DNA of 64,000 nucleotides from Nitrogeniibacter aestuarii (GCF_017309585.1 NZ_CP071321.1:2418001-2482000); one strand, 5' to 3'; counted from the first letter of the stretch, positions 44,634 to 54,657 are shown. Numbers and translations are program-made. Notes: generated from the sequence alone by a model not told the origin.

Positions 44634-46298
44634 ATGGCTCAGTACGTAATGTCGATGCTCCGCGTGAGCAAGGTTGTCCCTCCGAAGCGACAGATCATCA
44701 AGGACATCTCCCTGTCCTTCTTCCCCGGCGCCAAGATCGGTCTGCTCGGCCTGAACGGTGCGGGCAAGTCCACCGTCCTCAAGATCATGGCCGGCGTCGA
44801 GAAGGAATACGAAGGCGAGGTCCAGCACCAGCCGGGCGTCTCCATCGGTTACCTGCCTCAGGAACCGGTACTGGACGCGAACAAGACAGTGAAAGAAGAA
44901 GTCGAGTCGGCGCTTGGCGAGATCATGGAAGCGCGCCAGAAGCTCGATGAGATCTATGCTGCCTACGCGGAGCCGGACGCCGACTTCGACAAGCTGGCCG
45001 AGGAACAGGCCAAGTACGAGAACATCCTGGCGGCCGCCGGCTCGGACGTGGAAACCCAGATGGAGATTGCCGCAGACGCCCTGCGCCTGCCGCCCTGGGA
45101 CGACAAGGTGGGCAACCTCTCCGGCGGCGAGAAGCGCCGGATCGCCCTGTGCAAACTGCTGCTGGCCAAGCCGGACATGCTGCTGCTGGACGAGCCGACC
45201 AACCACCTGGACGCCGAATCGGTGGAATGGCTGGAGCAGTTCCTGGTGCGCTTCCCGGGCACCGTGGTGGCGGTGACCCACGATCGCTACTTCCTCGACA
45301 ACGCTGCCGAGTGGATTCTCGAACTCGACCGCGGTCACGGCATCCCCTGGAAAGGCAACTACTCCAGCTGGCTCGAACAGAAGGAAGAGCGGCTGGAGCA
45401 GGAATCCAAGCAGGAAGCCGCACGCATGAAGGCCATGAAGCAGGAGCTCGAATGGGTGCGTTCCAACCCCAAGGCCCGCCAAGCCAAGAGCAAGGCGCGT
45501 CTGGCCCGCTACGAAGAAATGTCGAGCGTGGAATACCAGCGCCGCAACGAGACCCAGGAAATCTTCATTCCGCCGGGCGAGCGCCTGGGCGACAAGGTGA
45601 TCGAGTTCAACGGTGTCACCAAGGCCTTTGGCGACAAGCTGCTCATGGACAATGTGAGCTTCAGCGTACCGCCGGGTGCCATCGTGGGGGTCATCGGGCC
45701 GAACGGCGCCGGTAAATCCACCCTTTTCCGCATGATTCAGCAAGTCGAACAACCGGACGCAGGCACCGTCGATATCGGCAGCACGGTCCAGATCGCCGCC
45801 ATCGACCAGTCGCGTGAAGGGCTGGAAAACGAAAAGACCGTGTTCGAAGCCATCTCGGGCGGTGCCGACATTCTGACCGTCGGCAAGTTCGAGTTCCCCA
45901 GCCGTGCCTACATCGGCCGCTTCAACTTCAAGGGTGGTGACCAGCAGAAGATAGTTGGCAACCTCTCCGGCGGTGAACGCGGTCGTCTGCATCTGGCCAA
46001 GATGCTGGTCTCGGGCGGCAACGTGCTCCTGCTCGACGAACCCTCCAACGATCTGGACGTGGAAACCCTGCGCGCCCTCGAAGACGCCCTGCTCGAGTTC
46101 GCCGGCTGCGCGATGATCATCTCCCACGACCGCTGGTTCCTCGACCGGATCTGTACCCACATCCTCGCGGCCGAAGGCGACTCGCAGTGGACCTTCTTCG
46201 AAGGCAACTTCCAGGAATACGAAGAAGACAAGAAGAAACGACTGGGCGAGGAAGCGGCCAAACCCAAGCGGATTCGCTACAAGCCGATCTCCCGCTGA
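44634..46298 (+). CDS. ettA: Energy-dependent translational throttle EttA (ABC-F ATPase)
   Basis: An ABC-F protein of 554 residues that binds the ribosomal E site and couples translation to ATP level. It has two nucleotide-binding domains: Walker A GLNGAGKST and signature NLSGGEKRR in the first, GPNGAGKST and NLSGGERGR in the second, with LLLDEPTNHLD and LLLDEPSNDLD as Walker B. The start MAQYVMSMLRVSKVVPPKRQ and the end RYKPISR are close to E. coli EttA. It is a single gene. Confidence 0.96.
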   Translation: MAQYVMSMLRVSKVVPPKRQIIKDISLSFFPGAKIGLLGLNGAGKSTVLKIMAGVEKEYEGEVQHQPGVSIGYLPQEPVLDANKTVKEEVESALGEIMEARQKLDEIYAAYAEPDADFDKLAEEQAKYENILAAAGSDVETQMEIAADALRLPPWDDKVGNLSGGEKRRIALCKLLLAKPDMLLLDEPTNHLDAESVEWLEQFLVRFPGTVVAVTHDRYFLDNAAEWILELDRGHGIPWKGNYSSWLEQKEERLEQESKQEAARMKAMKQELEWVRSNPKARQAKSKARLARYEEMSSVEYQRRNETQEIFIPPGERLGDKVIEFNGVTKAFGDKLLMDNVSFSVPPGAIVGVIGPNGAGKSTLFRMIQQVEQPDAGTVDIGSTVQIAAIDQSREGLENEKTVFEAISGGADILTVGKFEFPSRAYIGRFNFKGGDQQKIVGNLSGGERGRLHLAKMLVSGGNVLLLDEPSNDLDVETLRALEDALLEFAGCAMIISHDRWFLDRICTHILAAEGDSQWTFFEGNFQEYEEDKKKRLGEEAAKPKRIRYKPISR

Positions 46299-46307
46299 TT
46301 CAGCGGT

Positions 46308-46341
46308 GCTGCGGTCAGGCGGGAGGTCCTGCCACCGCAGC
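46308..46341 (+). terminator. Stem-loop after ettA without T-run
   Basis: GCTGCGGT (46308-46315) pairs with ACCGCAGC (46334-46341), with an inner partly paired CAGG/CCTG. No T-tract follows, so termination is uncertain. Confidence 0.35.
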
Positions 46342-46425
46342 CTGTCACGCACCGATGGGCCGGACTATCAAGTCCTCGACCTGATCTGCCGTTAATCAGA
46401 CCAGCTCAAACCACCCATCGATTGC

Positions 46426-48489
46426 GTGCCCCCGATTTCACGACGCCTCCCTGCGCTGTGTGTCCTCGCCATTGCCTTGAGTCCATTCACGGCAATGGGG
46501 ACATCACTGGACGAACTGCTCGACCTCAGTCTTGAGGAGTTGAGCAACTACACCCTCACCACCATGGCCCGAAAGGCGCAGCGCGTGCGCGACGTGGCCG
46601 CGGCGGGCTACGTGATTTCGCGTGAGGACATTCTCCGCAGTGGCGCACTGAGCATTCCCGAAGCGCTGCGCATGGTGCCCGGCATTGAAGTGGCTCAACT
46701 GTCGGGCAACCGATGGGCTGTCAGTGCGCGCGGGCTCAACGAGCGTTTTGCCAACAAGCTGCTCGTCCTCATCGACGGGCGCAACATCTACAGTCCGATC
46801 TTCTCCGGCCCCCTCTGGGAGGACCAGAATCTGCTCATGGAAGACATCGAGCGCATCGAAGTCGTCCGCGGACCGGGGGCGGCCCTGTGGGGATCGAACG
46901 CGGTCAATGGCGTCATCAACATCGTCACCCGCAATGCACGCGACACCGAAGAGACGCTGATCTCCACCCGGGTCGACAACCATGGGGGCGGTCGCATCGC
47001 CGGTCGCGTCGGCACGCAATTGGGCGCATCTGAATACCTGCGGGCCTATGCACTCATGCAGAGCGGCGGCGCCCAGCCGAACGCCGATCCGACGATCCGC
47101 GACGCATCGGGCTGGCAGGCGCGTCGGGCAGGATTCCGCTTTGACGGGCTGATTGACGGCGCCCAGCTGACGGTGAGCGGAAACGTGTTCGCCAATCGTG
47201 CGGGCGACATCTGGCAGGTGCCAATGCCAGGCTCACAGCAGAACCCCTACTTGAACCTGACCGAAAACTCATTCGGTTTCGACACCGGCGCCCGGATCAC
47301 GACGCGCACAGCGGACGACCACGAGTTATCCGTACAGACCTACATCAATTACAACCGCATGCGGACCGGTGAGCTCCAGGCCGAACGCACAGAGCTGGCG
47401 GTCGACGCGCAACTGCGGACCGTACTTGGCCCGCATGATGTGATCTGGGGCCTTGACTACCGATGGCTCGACGACCGTTTCGACACCCAGATGCCGTTCG
47501 AAGTCTCGCCAGCGTCGGCCGACTATGGTCGCCTGGGTGCCTTCGTGCATGATGAGATCACCCTGGTGCCCGACGCCCTGAAATGGATCGTGGGCACGAA
47601 AATCGAGCAGGATGAACGCAGCGGCTTCAACTGGCAGCCCAATGCCCGGCTGATCTGGACGCCAGCCGAGCACATCACCCTGTGGGGTGCCGTATCACGC
47701 GCCGTGCGCACCCTGTCCCGCACCGAAACCGACATGACCCTGGCCATCGAAGGTGTGCGCTCGGGTGCACTCTGGATACAACCGCTCATACGTCGTGAGG
47801 GCGGACGCATCTCGCCAGAGAAGGCCACCACCTATGAACTCGGTTTCAGGCAAGAACCCAGTGCTGACTTCAGGTATGACATCGCGTTTTATCACACGCG
47901 CTATCACGATCTGCGCACCGTCCATAGTGAAGGGTACTCGTGCCCGGCAGGTGTCGCAGCAATACCTTTCCCTGGCGCCCCTGCCGTTCCGGGCTGTGCG
48001 CCAAACACGATCACCCCTTACGTCCTTCTCGAAGCGCATCTGCACAACCAGAGCATCCTTGAAAGCACGGGCATCGAAGCGAGTGCGAACTGGCAGGTCA
48101 AGCCCTGGTGGCGGATGCATCTGAACTACACCAATCAACGTCTTGAAGCGCCGACAACGAACGATCCCATCGCGCGGGTTGAGCGTGAGCGCGTGCTGGG
48201 CGCGTCACCGCGCTATCAGGTCGGGTTGAGATCATCGATGAATGTCGCCAGCGGGCAGAAATTCGACCTGCTGCTACGTCATGTCGCTAAGTTACGCCAC
48301 GGCGACATTCCCGCGTACACAGCGGTGGACGCTGCCTATCACGTGGCCGTCAGCGAGGAACTTGAACTGAGCGTCATTGGCAAGAACCTGTTCGATGACC
48401 GTCATCCGGAGTTCAAGAATTCGGTGCCGGACACACCGACCGCGGAAATCGAACGCAGCGTTCACCTCATCGCCACGCTGTGCTTCTGA
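46426..48489 (+). CDS. TonB-dependent outer-membrane receptor
   Basis: A 687-residue receptor from a GTG start. A signal peptide (1-25) precedes the conserved SLDELLDLSLEELSNYTLTT, a plug domain with ARGLNERFANKLLVLIDGRN and IERIEVVRGPGAALWGSNAV, and a 22-strand barrel ending in a C-terminal Phe (VHLIATLCF). The family imports siderophores, vitamin B12, heme or sugars; nothing in the sequence or its neighbours fixes the ligand. No ExbBD or TonB gene is near. Confidence 0.9.
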   Translation: MPPISRRLPALCVLAIALSPFTAMGTSLDELLDLSLEELSNYTLTTMARKAQRVRDVAAAGYVISREDILRSGALSIPEALRMVPGIEVAQLSGNRWAVSARGLNERFANKLLVLIDGRNIYSPIFSGPLWEDQNLLMEDIERIEVVRGPGAALWGSNAVNGVINIVTRNARDTEETLISTRVDNHGGGRIAGRVGTQLGASEYLRAYALMQSGGAQPNADPTIRDASGWQARRAGFRFDGLIDGAQLTVSGNVFANRAGDIWQVPMPGSQQNPYLNLTENSFGFDTGARITTRTADDHELSVQTYINYNRMRTGELQAERTELAVDAQLRTVLGPHDVIWGLDYRWLDDRFDTQMPFEVSPASADYGRLGAFVHDEITLVPDALKWIVGTKIEQDERSGFNWQPNARLIWTPAEHITLWGAVSRAVRTLSRTETDMTLAIEGVRSGALWIQPLIRREGGRISPEKATTYELGFRQEPSADFRYDIAFYHTRYHDLRTVHSEGYSCPAGVAAIPFPGAPAVPGCAPNTITPYVLLEAHLHNQSILESTGIEASANWQVKPWWRMHLNYTNQRLEAPTTNDPIARVERERVLGASPRYQVGLRSSMNVASGQKFDLLLRHVAKLRHGDIPAYTAVDAAYHVAVSEELELSVIGKNLFDDRHPEFKNSVPDTPTAEIERSVHLIATLCF

Positions 48490-48569
48490 GCGCCCGCCGG
48501 AACCAATCGGCGCTCACCGCGATCACAACGGTAAAATCAGGCCCAGCCTGAATTGAAACCGGAGTCCGG

Positions 48570-49031
48570 ATGCCCTCTTTCCTGAAGCAGATCTTTCAAG
48601 CCGTGACCGATCGGGAGTCGGCCGATTCAGCCCGCGAACTCAATCTGCAACTGGCAACGGCTGCTCTGCTTGTCGAGATGGTCCACGCCGATCACACGGT
48701 CGCGCCCGAGGAAGAAGCCGCCTTGCGAGGCGCCCTGGCCCATGAATTCGATCTGGACCAGACGGCGCTGGATTCACTCATTCGCGAAGCGGAGCGCGCC
48801 GCGAAAAACGCCCCGGGATTTTTCGCCTTTACCAAGGAAATCAACGCCACCTTGCCCATTGAGGACAAGGTTCGCATCATGGAATACCTGTGGCGGATTG
48901 CCCTGGCCGACGGTACCGTCGCCGCGCACGAAAATCATCTGATGCGCAAGCTGGCGGATCTGATTCACGTCGGTCATGGCGACTATCACGCCGCCAAGAC
49001 GCGCGCCGCCGAGCACCTGGCGCGGCGCTGA
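48570..49031 (+). CDS. TerB-like (tellurite resistance TerB family) protein
   Basis: A 153-residue all-helical protein with the TerB fold: LATAALLVEMVHADHTVAPEEEA in the first repeat and EYLWRIALADGTVAAHENHL in the second, each with acidic residues in a metal-binding-like loop. Despite the name, most chromosomal single TerB proteins have no shown role in tellurite resistance, and no ter operon is present here. Confidence 0.88.
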   Translation: MPSFLKQIFQAVTDRESADSARELNLQLATAALLVEMVHADHTVAPEEEAALRGALAHEFDLDQTALDSLIREAERAAKNAPGFFAFTKEINATLPIEDKVRIMEYLWRIALADGTVAAHENHLMRKLADLIHVGHGDYHAAKTRAAEHLARR

Positions 49032-49047
49032 GGCCTTGTCGCGACCG

Positions 49048-50358
49048 TCACACCGCCGGGCTTTCGACCAGCACGCGCCTGACCGGCGCATCCTTGGCAC
49101 GGCAGACCGTATTGCGCCCGCTGTCCTTGGCTTCGTACAGCGCCTTGTCGGCACGATTGATGAGCGCATGCGCATCTTCTTCGTGATTCCACTCGGCGAC
49201 GCCGAAGCTCGCGCTGACGGTACCGACCTGTTCGAAGGGGATGTCCGCGATCTTTGCCCGGACGGCCTCGGCAACCGCCATCGCCGCGTCGATGGGCGTC
49301 TCGCGCAGCAGAATCATGAATTCCTCACCGCCGAAGCGGGCGGCGCAGTCCGAACGGCGCAAGAGCTCACGAACGCGGATCGCCGTGTGCTTGAGCACCA
49401 GATCACCACTGTCGTGGCCGAAGGTGTCGTTGATGCGCTTGAAGAAGTCGATGTCGAACATCACCACTGAAAGACTGGTGTTGTGCACCCGGGCATCGGA
49501 CATTTCGGATCCGAGTCGCTCAAAGAAGCGGCGGCGATTGACCAGATCGGTCAGGAAGTCCCGGGTGGCCAGATCTTCAAGCCGCCGGTTCAGGCGCGCC
49601 ATGGGCTCGATCACCAGCGCGGACAAGGCAATATTCAGCCCCAGAAACATGAGACCGAAGATGATCAGCAGCGAGATCATGAAGGTATTGAAGGTGCTGC
49701 GTGCCTTTTCAAGCGGATACAGCATCGGCACCTTGACCACCTGCATGCCGATCGTCTGGCCGATGTTCCATCCGAAACCACCGGTCTTGCCGTAGAGCTT
49801 GACCATGCTGGCCGGCGCTGACTCGGGGCTGCCATGGCAACTGAGGCATGCCGGGTTCTGAATGGTGATGGGCCGGGCCACATACATGGAGCGCTTGATC
49901 CCGTCACCGACCGTCCCGGTGGCTTCGACCTGATCGTCGGTGCCGCTTTTCTGCAATGCCGTCAAGCGTTCGATGACGCCCCGCTCCCAGCCATTGGCGC
50001 GGTTTCGCGGGTTGGTCGGATCCAGTGTGGCCTCACGATATTCGTAGCCGGGATAGCGTTCGGAGAGCCGGCGCAGTGTCTCGACGGCGGCAAATGCCGG
50101 CACGGTCTGCGGCAGAAAACGATCGACGTTCAGTGGATCGAGGTGCGGTTTGACCTGGTCGGTGGTGTAGCCCCGGATCGCCAGCGCCGTCTCCATGAGC
50201 ACCTCGGAATCGCGCCTCACATCATCGATGGCGCCTTTTTCCAGGAAACCGTAGTAATACACCCCGGCGCCAAGGAGACTGATGAGGAAAATCGAAATCA
50301 GAATGACGTTGAACTTCAGGCGCAGCGGAATGCCGACACAGGAATCGGACAAACTCAT
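49048..50358 (-). CDS. Diguanylate cyclase with heme-binding DUF3365-type sensor
   Basis: A 436-residue membrane protein. Transmembrane helix 17-37, a periplasmic DUF3365/Tll0287-like domain carrying CLSCH at residues 171-175 (covalent heme c site, NPACLSCHGSP), transmembrane helix 226-250, and a GGDEF domain with the active motif FGGEEF. The heme suggests sensing of redox state or of a gas such as NO or O2, with c-di-GMP as output. The start is ATG 50358; upstream sequence is open but not similar. It lies next to an EAL/GGDEF and HDOD operon. Confidence 0.9.
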   Translation of the reverse strand: MSLSDSCVGIPLRLKFNVILISIFLISLLGAGVYYYGFLEKGAIDDVRRDSEVLMETALAIRGYTTDQVKPHLDPLNVDRFLPQTVPAFAAVETLRRLSERYPGYEYREATLDPTNPRNRANGWERGVIERLTALQKSGTDDQVEATGTVGDGIKRSMYVARPITIQNPACLSCHGSPESAPASMVKLYGKTGGFGWNIGQTIGMQVVKVPMLYPLEKARSTFNTFMISLLIIFGLMFLGLNIALSALVIEPMARLNRRLEDLATRDFLTDLVNRRRFFERLGSEMSDARVHNTSLSVVMFDIDFFKRINDTFGHDSGDLVLKHTAIRVRELLRRSDCAARFGGEEFMILLRETPIDAAMAVAEAVRAKIADIPFEQVGTVSASFGVAEWNHEEDAHALINRADKALYEAKDSGRNTVCRAKDAPVRRVLVESPAV

Positions 50359-50492
50359 GGTCGTTGATCTCGTTGGTAGCGTCGCCCGATGGGGCGGCGA
50401 CAGTTGTCGAGATGCTCTGACCGCCCCCGACACACTTTATTTAATTTTGCCGGGGATTCTCGCACGTCGTCAGCGATCAGCCAACGCGTTTT

Positions 50493-52976
50493 TCATAGCG
50501 TCGAGTTCGGGTCGGTCACACGCCAGTTCTCGGTCATCGTCAAGGTGGCCACGAAATGATGCAGGGTCACCGGCTCCGGCGCCCCCAGGTAGAAACCCTG
50601 ACCGCGCGTTATCCCGGCACTGCTGACCCAGGCCGCAGTCTGCGCATCCTCGATCCACTCGGCCACGGTATCGATGCCGTAGGTCTGTGCAACCTGGACC
50701 ACGGCACGCACGATGTTCTGGGCACCCTCGTCCTGCGCAACGCCGCGCACATAGGCACCATCGAGTTTGACGATGTCGACCGGCAGACGCCTCAGGCTGG
50801 CGAAACTGGCCACGCCGCTGCCCAGATCATCCAGGGCGATCAGAAAACCTGCGCCCCTCAGCTTGTCCATGAGCGACAGTGCCAGCTCGTGATCCGCCAC
50901 GGCGGCCGTCTCGGTCAGCTCGATGCACACCTGATGCGGATTCACGCAGGCGCGGTCGAAACAGTCGATGATCCACTCGACCAGAGACGGATCCGAGATG
51001 GAACGGCCGGAAATATTGACCGAGGCATATCGGCCGCCACGGACGACGTCCTCGAAATGCAGGGCCACCTGCTCGATGATGTGGCGGTCCAGCCGGCCAA
51101 TCAGGTCGTAGCGCTCTGCGGGCGGAATGAACTCACCTGCCCCCACGAGGCCGCCGGCCTCGTCACGCATGCGCGCCAGCACCTCGTAGCCACGACCGCG
51201 TGTCGCCTGCAGATCCACGATGGGCTGACGCCACAGTTCGATCCGGTTCTCTTCGATCGCGCGTTCAATGCGGTGGGCCCAGTGCGCGTCCGACGAGTGC
51301 CCCATGGCGTCGGGGCTGTGGTCGAACACCACGATACGGTTCTTGCCGGAGCGCTTGGCGCTGTACATCGCCGCATCGGCATCGGCCCGAACACGCTGCA
51401 GAGCGTCGCCTTCCGCGTAGGCGGAAACACCGATGGAGGCGCTGATCCGGAACGTTTCTCCGGTTTCGTTGAGATAGGCGTAGTCGGCAATGGCCATGCG
51501 TATCGCCTCGGCAATGCGCATGGCAATGTCCTCTGGGCAGTTGGGCAAGGCCACGAAGAATTCATCGCCCCCGATTCGAGCCAGAATGTCGGCGCGACGT
51601 ACCTGCCGCCGCATGATGCTTGCCACCGCGGTCAGCACCTCGTCGCCTGCCGCGTGTCCGCAGGTGTCGTTGATGATCTTGAAGCGATCAAGATCAATAC
51701 AGATCATCTGGCCGCCGCCCGAGTGATGGGACAGGGCCCGCTCGAATCCGGCACGATTGTGCAGCCCGGTGAGCGTGTCGTGCGTCGCCTCCCATTCGGC
51801 GCGGCGCATGTGTTCGATCTCGTGGCTCACGTCGTGCAGAACCAGCACCAGCGTATCGTCCGTGGCGCCCGCGCTCGTTGCTCCATCGAGACGCACGCAG
51901 GACCCCTTGACCATGGTGAGCGATTCCCGACGGGGCAGCTCGCAGGTGATCGGATCGATGCACACGGTCTGATCATGCTTGACCAGATCTGCCCACGACA
52001 CCGGCTCGCCTCCGTTGGTGGTGAGCACCAGCAATTCGTTGAGCGCGATACCCGGCATGACCGATTCATCGACACCCGTCAGCAGCGCTGCCGCCGCATT
52101 GCCCTGGATCACCTCCAGGCTTGCTTCCGAGACGATCAGCACCGCATCCGACATGGCACGGACAACTTCGGCGTAGAGCTTGTCGCGTTGCTGCGCCAGG
52201 CGGGTATCGTCCGCCGCATTCATGATGTTGCCAATCCAGTTAGCGACGGCATTGATCATCACGGGTGCGAGCGTCTCCCGGTCAGAGCGGATGCCATCGA
52301 CGATCAGCATTCGGCTCATTTCGGGCAAGCCACACGGAAGCGGGTACACCATGGTGACGGCTCGGCCCGCATTGACCTCGGCGGGACAGACCGTCTGTAC
52401 CAGCTTGTCGAAGTCAAGCGCGTCCCGCATGGCCTCAAAGCGCTCGCCAAGCTCGGCACTGACGAGACCGAAAGGCCCCACCGGCATGGCACCATTGATG
52501 ACGCGACATTGATCGGCCAGACACTCGACAATCATCACGTGCGATGCTGACACGTACCGCACGAGCATTTCGAGGCAACCATTGATCCGCTTGATCTGCG
52601 GCAACGGTGCAGAAACGATGTCGGCCAGATCGGCTCGCCACCGCGCCAGTTCGAGGCGGCGGAATTCATCATCCGCGCTTTCGACCAGCAAGCCCGCCAG
52701 AAAGACACCGTAGTCGTCAGCCGGAATCAGGACGACATTGTCGACCTCATGCGCTTCGCGCCCGAGCACGGTTCGACCGATCCGCCTCGGCTCACCGCGC
52801 GAGGCCACGTCACGCACATGCTCAGCAAGGGCCGGGTTGTGCGGCCACAGCTGTGCCGCGTCGCTCAGCGATGGATTCGTTTCGCGAAATACCGGGCTGG
52901 CATCGACCACCCGTCCGGCCTTGATGTGGCACCAGTACGGATACATGCCGGCCATGCGCCGCGCAAGTACCGACAT
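50493..52976 (-). CDS. GGDEF/EAL bifunctional c-di-GMP enzyme with GAF-like and PAS domains
   Basis: An 827-residue cytoplasmic protein. The N-terminal 120 residues are unclassified, then a GAF-like region (about 125-260), a PAS domain (about 270-390), a GGDEF domain with intact IGGDEFFV, and an EAL domain. EAL motifs: YEVLARM (Val for Ala), NISGRSISDP, CIELTET and ALDDLGSGVASF, with KLDGAYV and AEWIED. Most catalytic residues are present, so both activities are possible. It starts 1 base after the stop of the HDOD gene, so the two form one unit. Confidence 0.9.
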   Translation of the reverse strand: MSVLARRMAGMYPYWCHIKAGRVVDASPVFRETNPSLSDAAQLWPHNPALAEHVRDVASRGEPRRIGRTVLGREAHEVDNVVLIPADDYGVFLAGLLVESADDEFRRLELARWRADLADIVSAPLPQIKRINGCLEMLVRYVSASHVMIVECLADQCRVINGAMPVGPFGLVSAELGERFEAMRDALDFDKLVQTVCPAEVNAGRAVTMVYPLPCGLPEMSRMLIVDGIRSDRETLAPVMINAVANWIGNIMNAADDTRLAQQRDKLYAEVVRAMSDAVLIVSEASLEVIQGNAAAALLTGVDESVMPGIALNELLVLTTNGGEPVSWADLVKHDQTVCIDPITCELPRRESLTMVKGSCVRLDGATSAGATDDTLVLVLHDVSHEIEHMRRAEWEATHDTLTGLHNRAGFERALSHHSGGGQMICIDLDRFKIINDTCGHAAGDEVLTAVASIMRRQVRRADILARIGGDEFFVALPNCPEDIAMRIAEAIRMAIADYAYLNETGETFRISASIGVSAYAEGDALQRVRADADAAMYSAKRSGKNRIVVFDHSPDAMGHSSDAHWAHRIERAIEENRIELWRQPIVDLQATRGRGYEVLARMRDEAGGLVGAGEFIPPAERYDLIGRLDRHIIEQVALHFEDVVRGGRYASVNISGRSISDPSLVEWIIDCFDRACVNPHQVCIELTETAAVADHELALSLMDKLRGAGFLIALDDLGSGVASFASLRRLPVDIVKLDGAYVRGVAQDEGAQNIVRAVVQVAQTYGIDTVAEWIEDAQTAAWVSSAGITRGQGFYLGAPEPVTLHHFVATLTMTENWRVTDPNSTL

Positions 52977-52977
52977 C

Positions 52978-53742
52978 TCAGTACATCCTCACCAGATCAA
53001 GCAGTTCGTCTTTGCGCCGCTTGGCCTCATCCATGAGGCCCCGCATGGCGTCACACATGGCACGCTGTCTGAAGCGATCAAGCTCATGGGTGGTCGACAC
53101 GCAGCCGTGCGCTGTCCGGATCGCATCAGCGGCATCGCTGTAACCGTTGATGCCGTCGAGCTGGACGAGATCGGCCACGAACGTGTCGGGTACGCCCAGT
53201 TCTCGCGCCAGCTGTGCTGCTGTCGGCGCCGTGAAATTCGATGCTGCTGCCTGGATCGATTGCTCGTTTGCGAACGCCGTCGGGTTTGTCCGTGCGCTGT
53301 TGAGAAAGGCGAACACCGGCAGATCATGAAGCAACCCGAGCGTGTGGCAGTAGTCGGAGCGCAATCCGTGGCCGCGTCCGATCTGTTCAGCCAGACACGC
53401 GACCTCGACGGAATGCTCCCACACGCGCTCGGCCACGCTTCTGGCGGCGGCCGTCGGCAAGCCCTCGACGAGTTGGCGCATCACTACCTGTATGGCCACA
53501 ACCCGTACCTGCGCGGTACCGATCATGGCGATCGCACGGTCCAGCTCGACGACCGGCTCATCGTGCATCAAGGCGGCTCCATTGGCCATGCGCAACAGCG
53601 CAGCACTGACCTCGGGCTCCACACGGATGGCGTTCGTGAGCGTCGACAAGTGCAGGGCCGGATCCATCAGCAGCTCTCGCACGACCTCCGCGACGCGAAG
53701 GCTCGTCACGAGCACGGGCGACTGATCAAGCGTTGTGTCCAT
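52978..53742 (-). CDS. HDOD domain protein
   Basis: A 254-residue HDOD protein: NAIRVEPEVSAALLRMANGA, DRAIAMIGTAQVRVVAIQVV and GLLHDLPVFAFLNS, where the usual His-Asp catalytic pairs are not complete, as normal for HDOD (non-catalytic) domains. HDOD proteins act in signalling, often with c-di-GMP enzymes. It is 1 base upstream of the GGDEF/EAL gene, so it is probably a partner of that enzyme. Confidence 0.88.
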   Translation of the reverse strand: MDTTLDQSPVLVTSLRVAEVVRELLMDPALHLSTLTNAIRVEPEVSAALLRMANGAALMHDEPVVELDRAIAMIGTAQVRVVAIQVVMRQLVEGLPTAAARSVAERVWEHSVEVACLAEQIGRGHGLRSDYCHTLGLLHDLPVFAFLNSARTNPTAFANEQSIQAAASNFTAPTAAQLARELGVPDTFVADLVQLDGINGYSDAADAIRTAHGCVSTTHELDRFRQRAMCDAMRGLMDEAKRRKDELLDLVRMY

Positions 53743-53949
53743 CGGGTGTGGGGTGTCGTTATTATCATGAGCCTCTATCGGTCATTCGTCATATTTCTTT
53801 ACATCAAATATGCCATTTACCCTACCCGGCTGACGCCGGATCACGGCGCAGCGTCCCTCAGGCGAGCCGGGCCCAATTTTCACGCATGCCCGTAAAGTCG
53901 GAACGGTTTGAGCCGTAATCTGAAAGACTGACCATTCACGGGGCGAACC

Positions 53950-54621
53950 ATGGCCAACGGCAACGCCAAGCTCAGCATCTCCTTCGACTTCGACCTGACC
54001 GTCCCTGCAGGATTTTCGGAGGCAACTGAGGAACAGTTGCTCGCAAAACTGAAGGAGGCACTTGGCCCGACCGTGTTCGGCGGCATGCCGACCGTGACCA
54101 AGAAACAACTGGCAAAAGCAGGGATTGCGCTGGAGGGGCATTCGAGTCGCTGCCTCGTGACCAAGACCGGCGTCTGCGTACCGCCCGAGATGATCGCCAA
54201 AGCAGCCCCCCACCTGACCGACGAAGAACTGTCCAGAGTTGCTCAGCTGGCTGCGGCAAAGTTTCCACAGAAGCCGGCTGAACAAATGGCGCATCTGCGG
54301 CGTGTCGCACTCAAGTTTGCGAACGATTATCGCCTCGTTGACTGCCAGCTCACGCCGGAGCAAAGCATTGGCGGTCGGGTCGAGATGACCGCGCACCTGA
54401 ACCTCACCAATGGTGGCGTGCTGGTCGATGACGCATTCAAGAAAATCAAGCTGAAGACGGATCAGGGCCCGATTGCAATCCGGGTGGCCGACACGGACGT
54501 GACATTGAATGCAACGCTTGGCGGCCACACGCTGGGTGGCCCGCTACTCGAAGTGAGCATCAACGACATTGCCGCGAACCGCACCCGCTTGATCGGGCGC
54601 TGGCAGACTGCACACGCCTGA
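53950..54621 (+). CDS. Hypothetical protein, 223 residues
   Basis: Not recognised. The sequence looks soluble, with an alternating strand/helix N-terminus (KLSISFDFDLTVPAGFSEAT), a central all-helical region (LTDEELSRVAQLAAAKFPQKP) and a C-terminal beta-rich part with GGHTLGGPLLEVSINDIAAN. There is no signal peptide or membrane helix. GGGGCGA precedes the ATG. Only one Cys pair region (SRCLVTKTGVCVPP) is notable. It is alone between the HDOD and nitroreductase genes. Confidence 0.7.
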   Translation: MANGNAKLSISFDFDLTVPAGFSEATEEQLLAKLKEALGPTVFGGMPTVTKKQLAKAGIALEGHSSRCLVTKTGVCVPPEMIAKAAPHLTDEELSRVAQLAAAKFPQKPAEQMAHLRRVALKFANDYRLVDCQLTPEQSIGGRVEMTAHLNLTNGGVLVDDAFKKIKLKTDQGPIAIRVADTDVTLNATLGGHTLGGPLLEVSINDIAANRTRLIGRWQTAHA

Positions 54622-54657
54622 CAGGCCCTGCGGAATCACTGGCGCAGTGTGCCCGCC

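Noticed and set aside
46308..46425. Possible cobalamin riboswitch before the TonB-dependent receptor
   Set aside because: There is a stem-loop with a partly B12-box-like CAGG...CCTGCC sequence, but the region is only about 120 bases and the conserved core elements of the riboswitch are not found.
48570..49031. Tellurite resistance
   Set aside because: A lone TerB-like protein without terACDEZ neighbours gives no support for this function.
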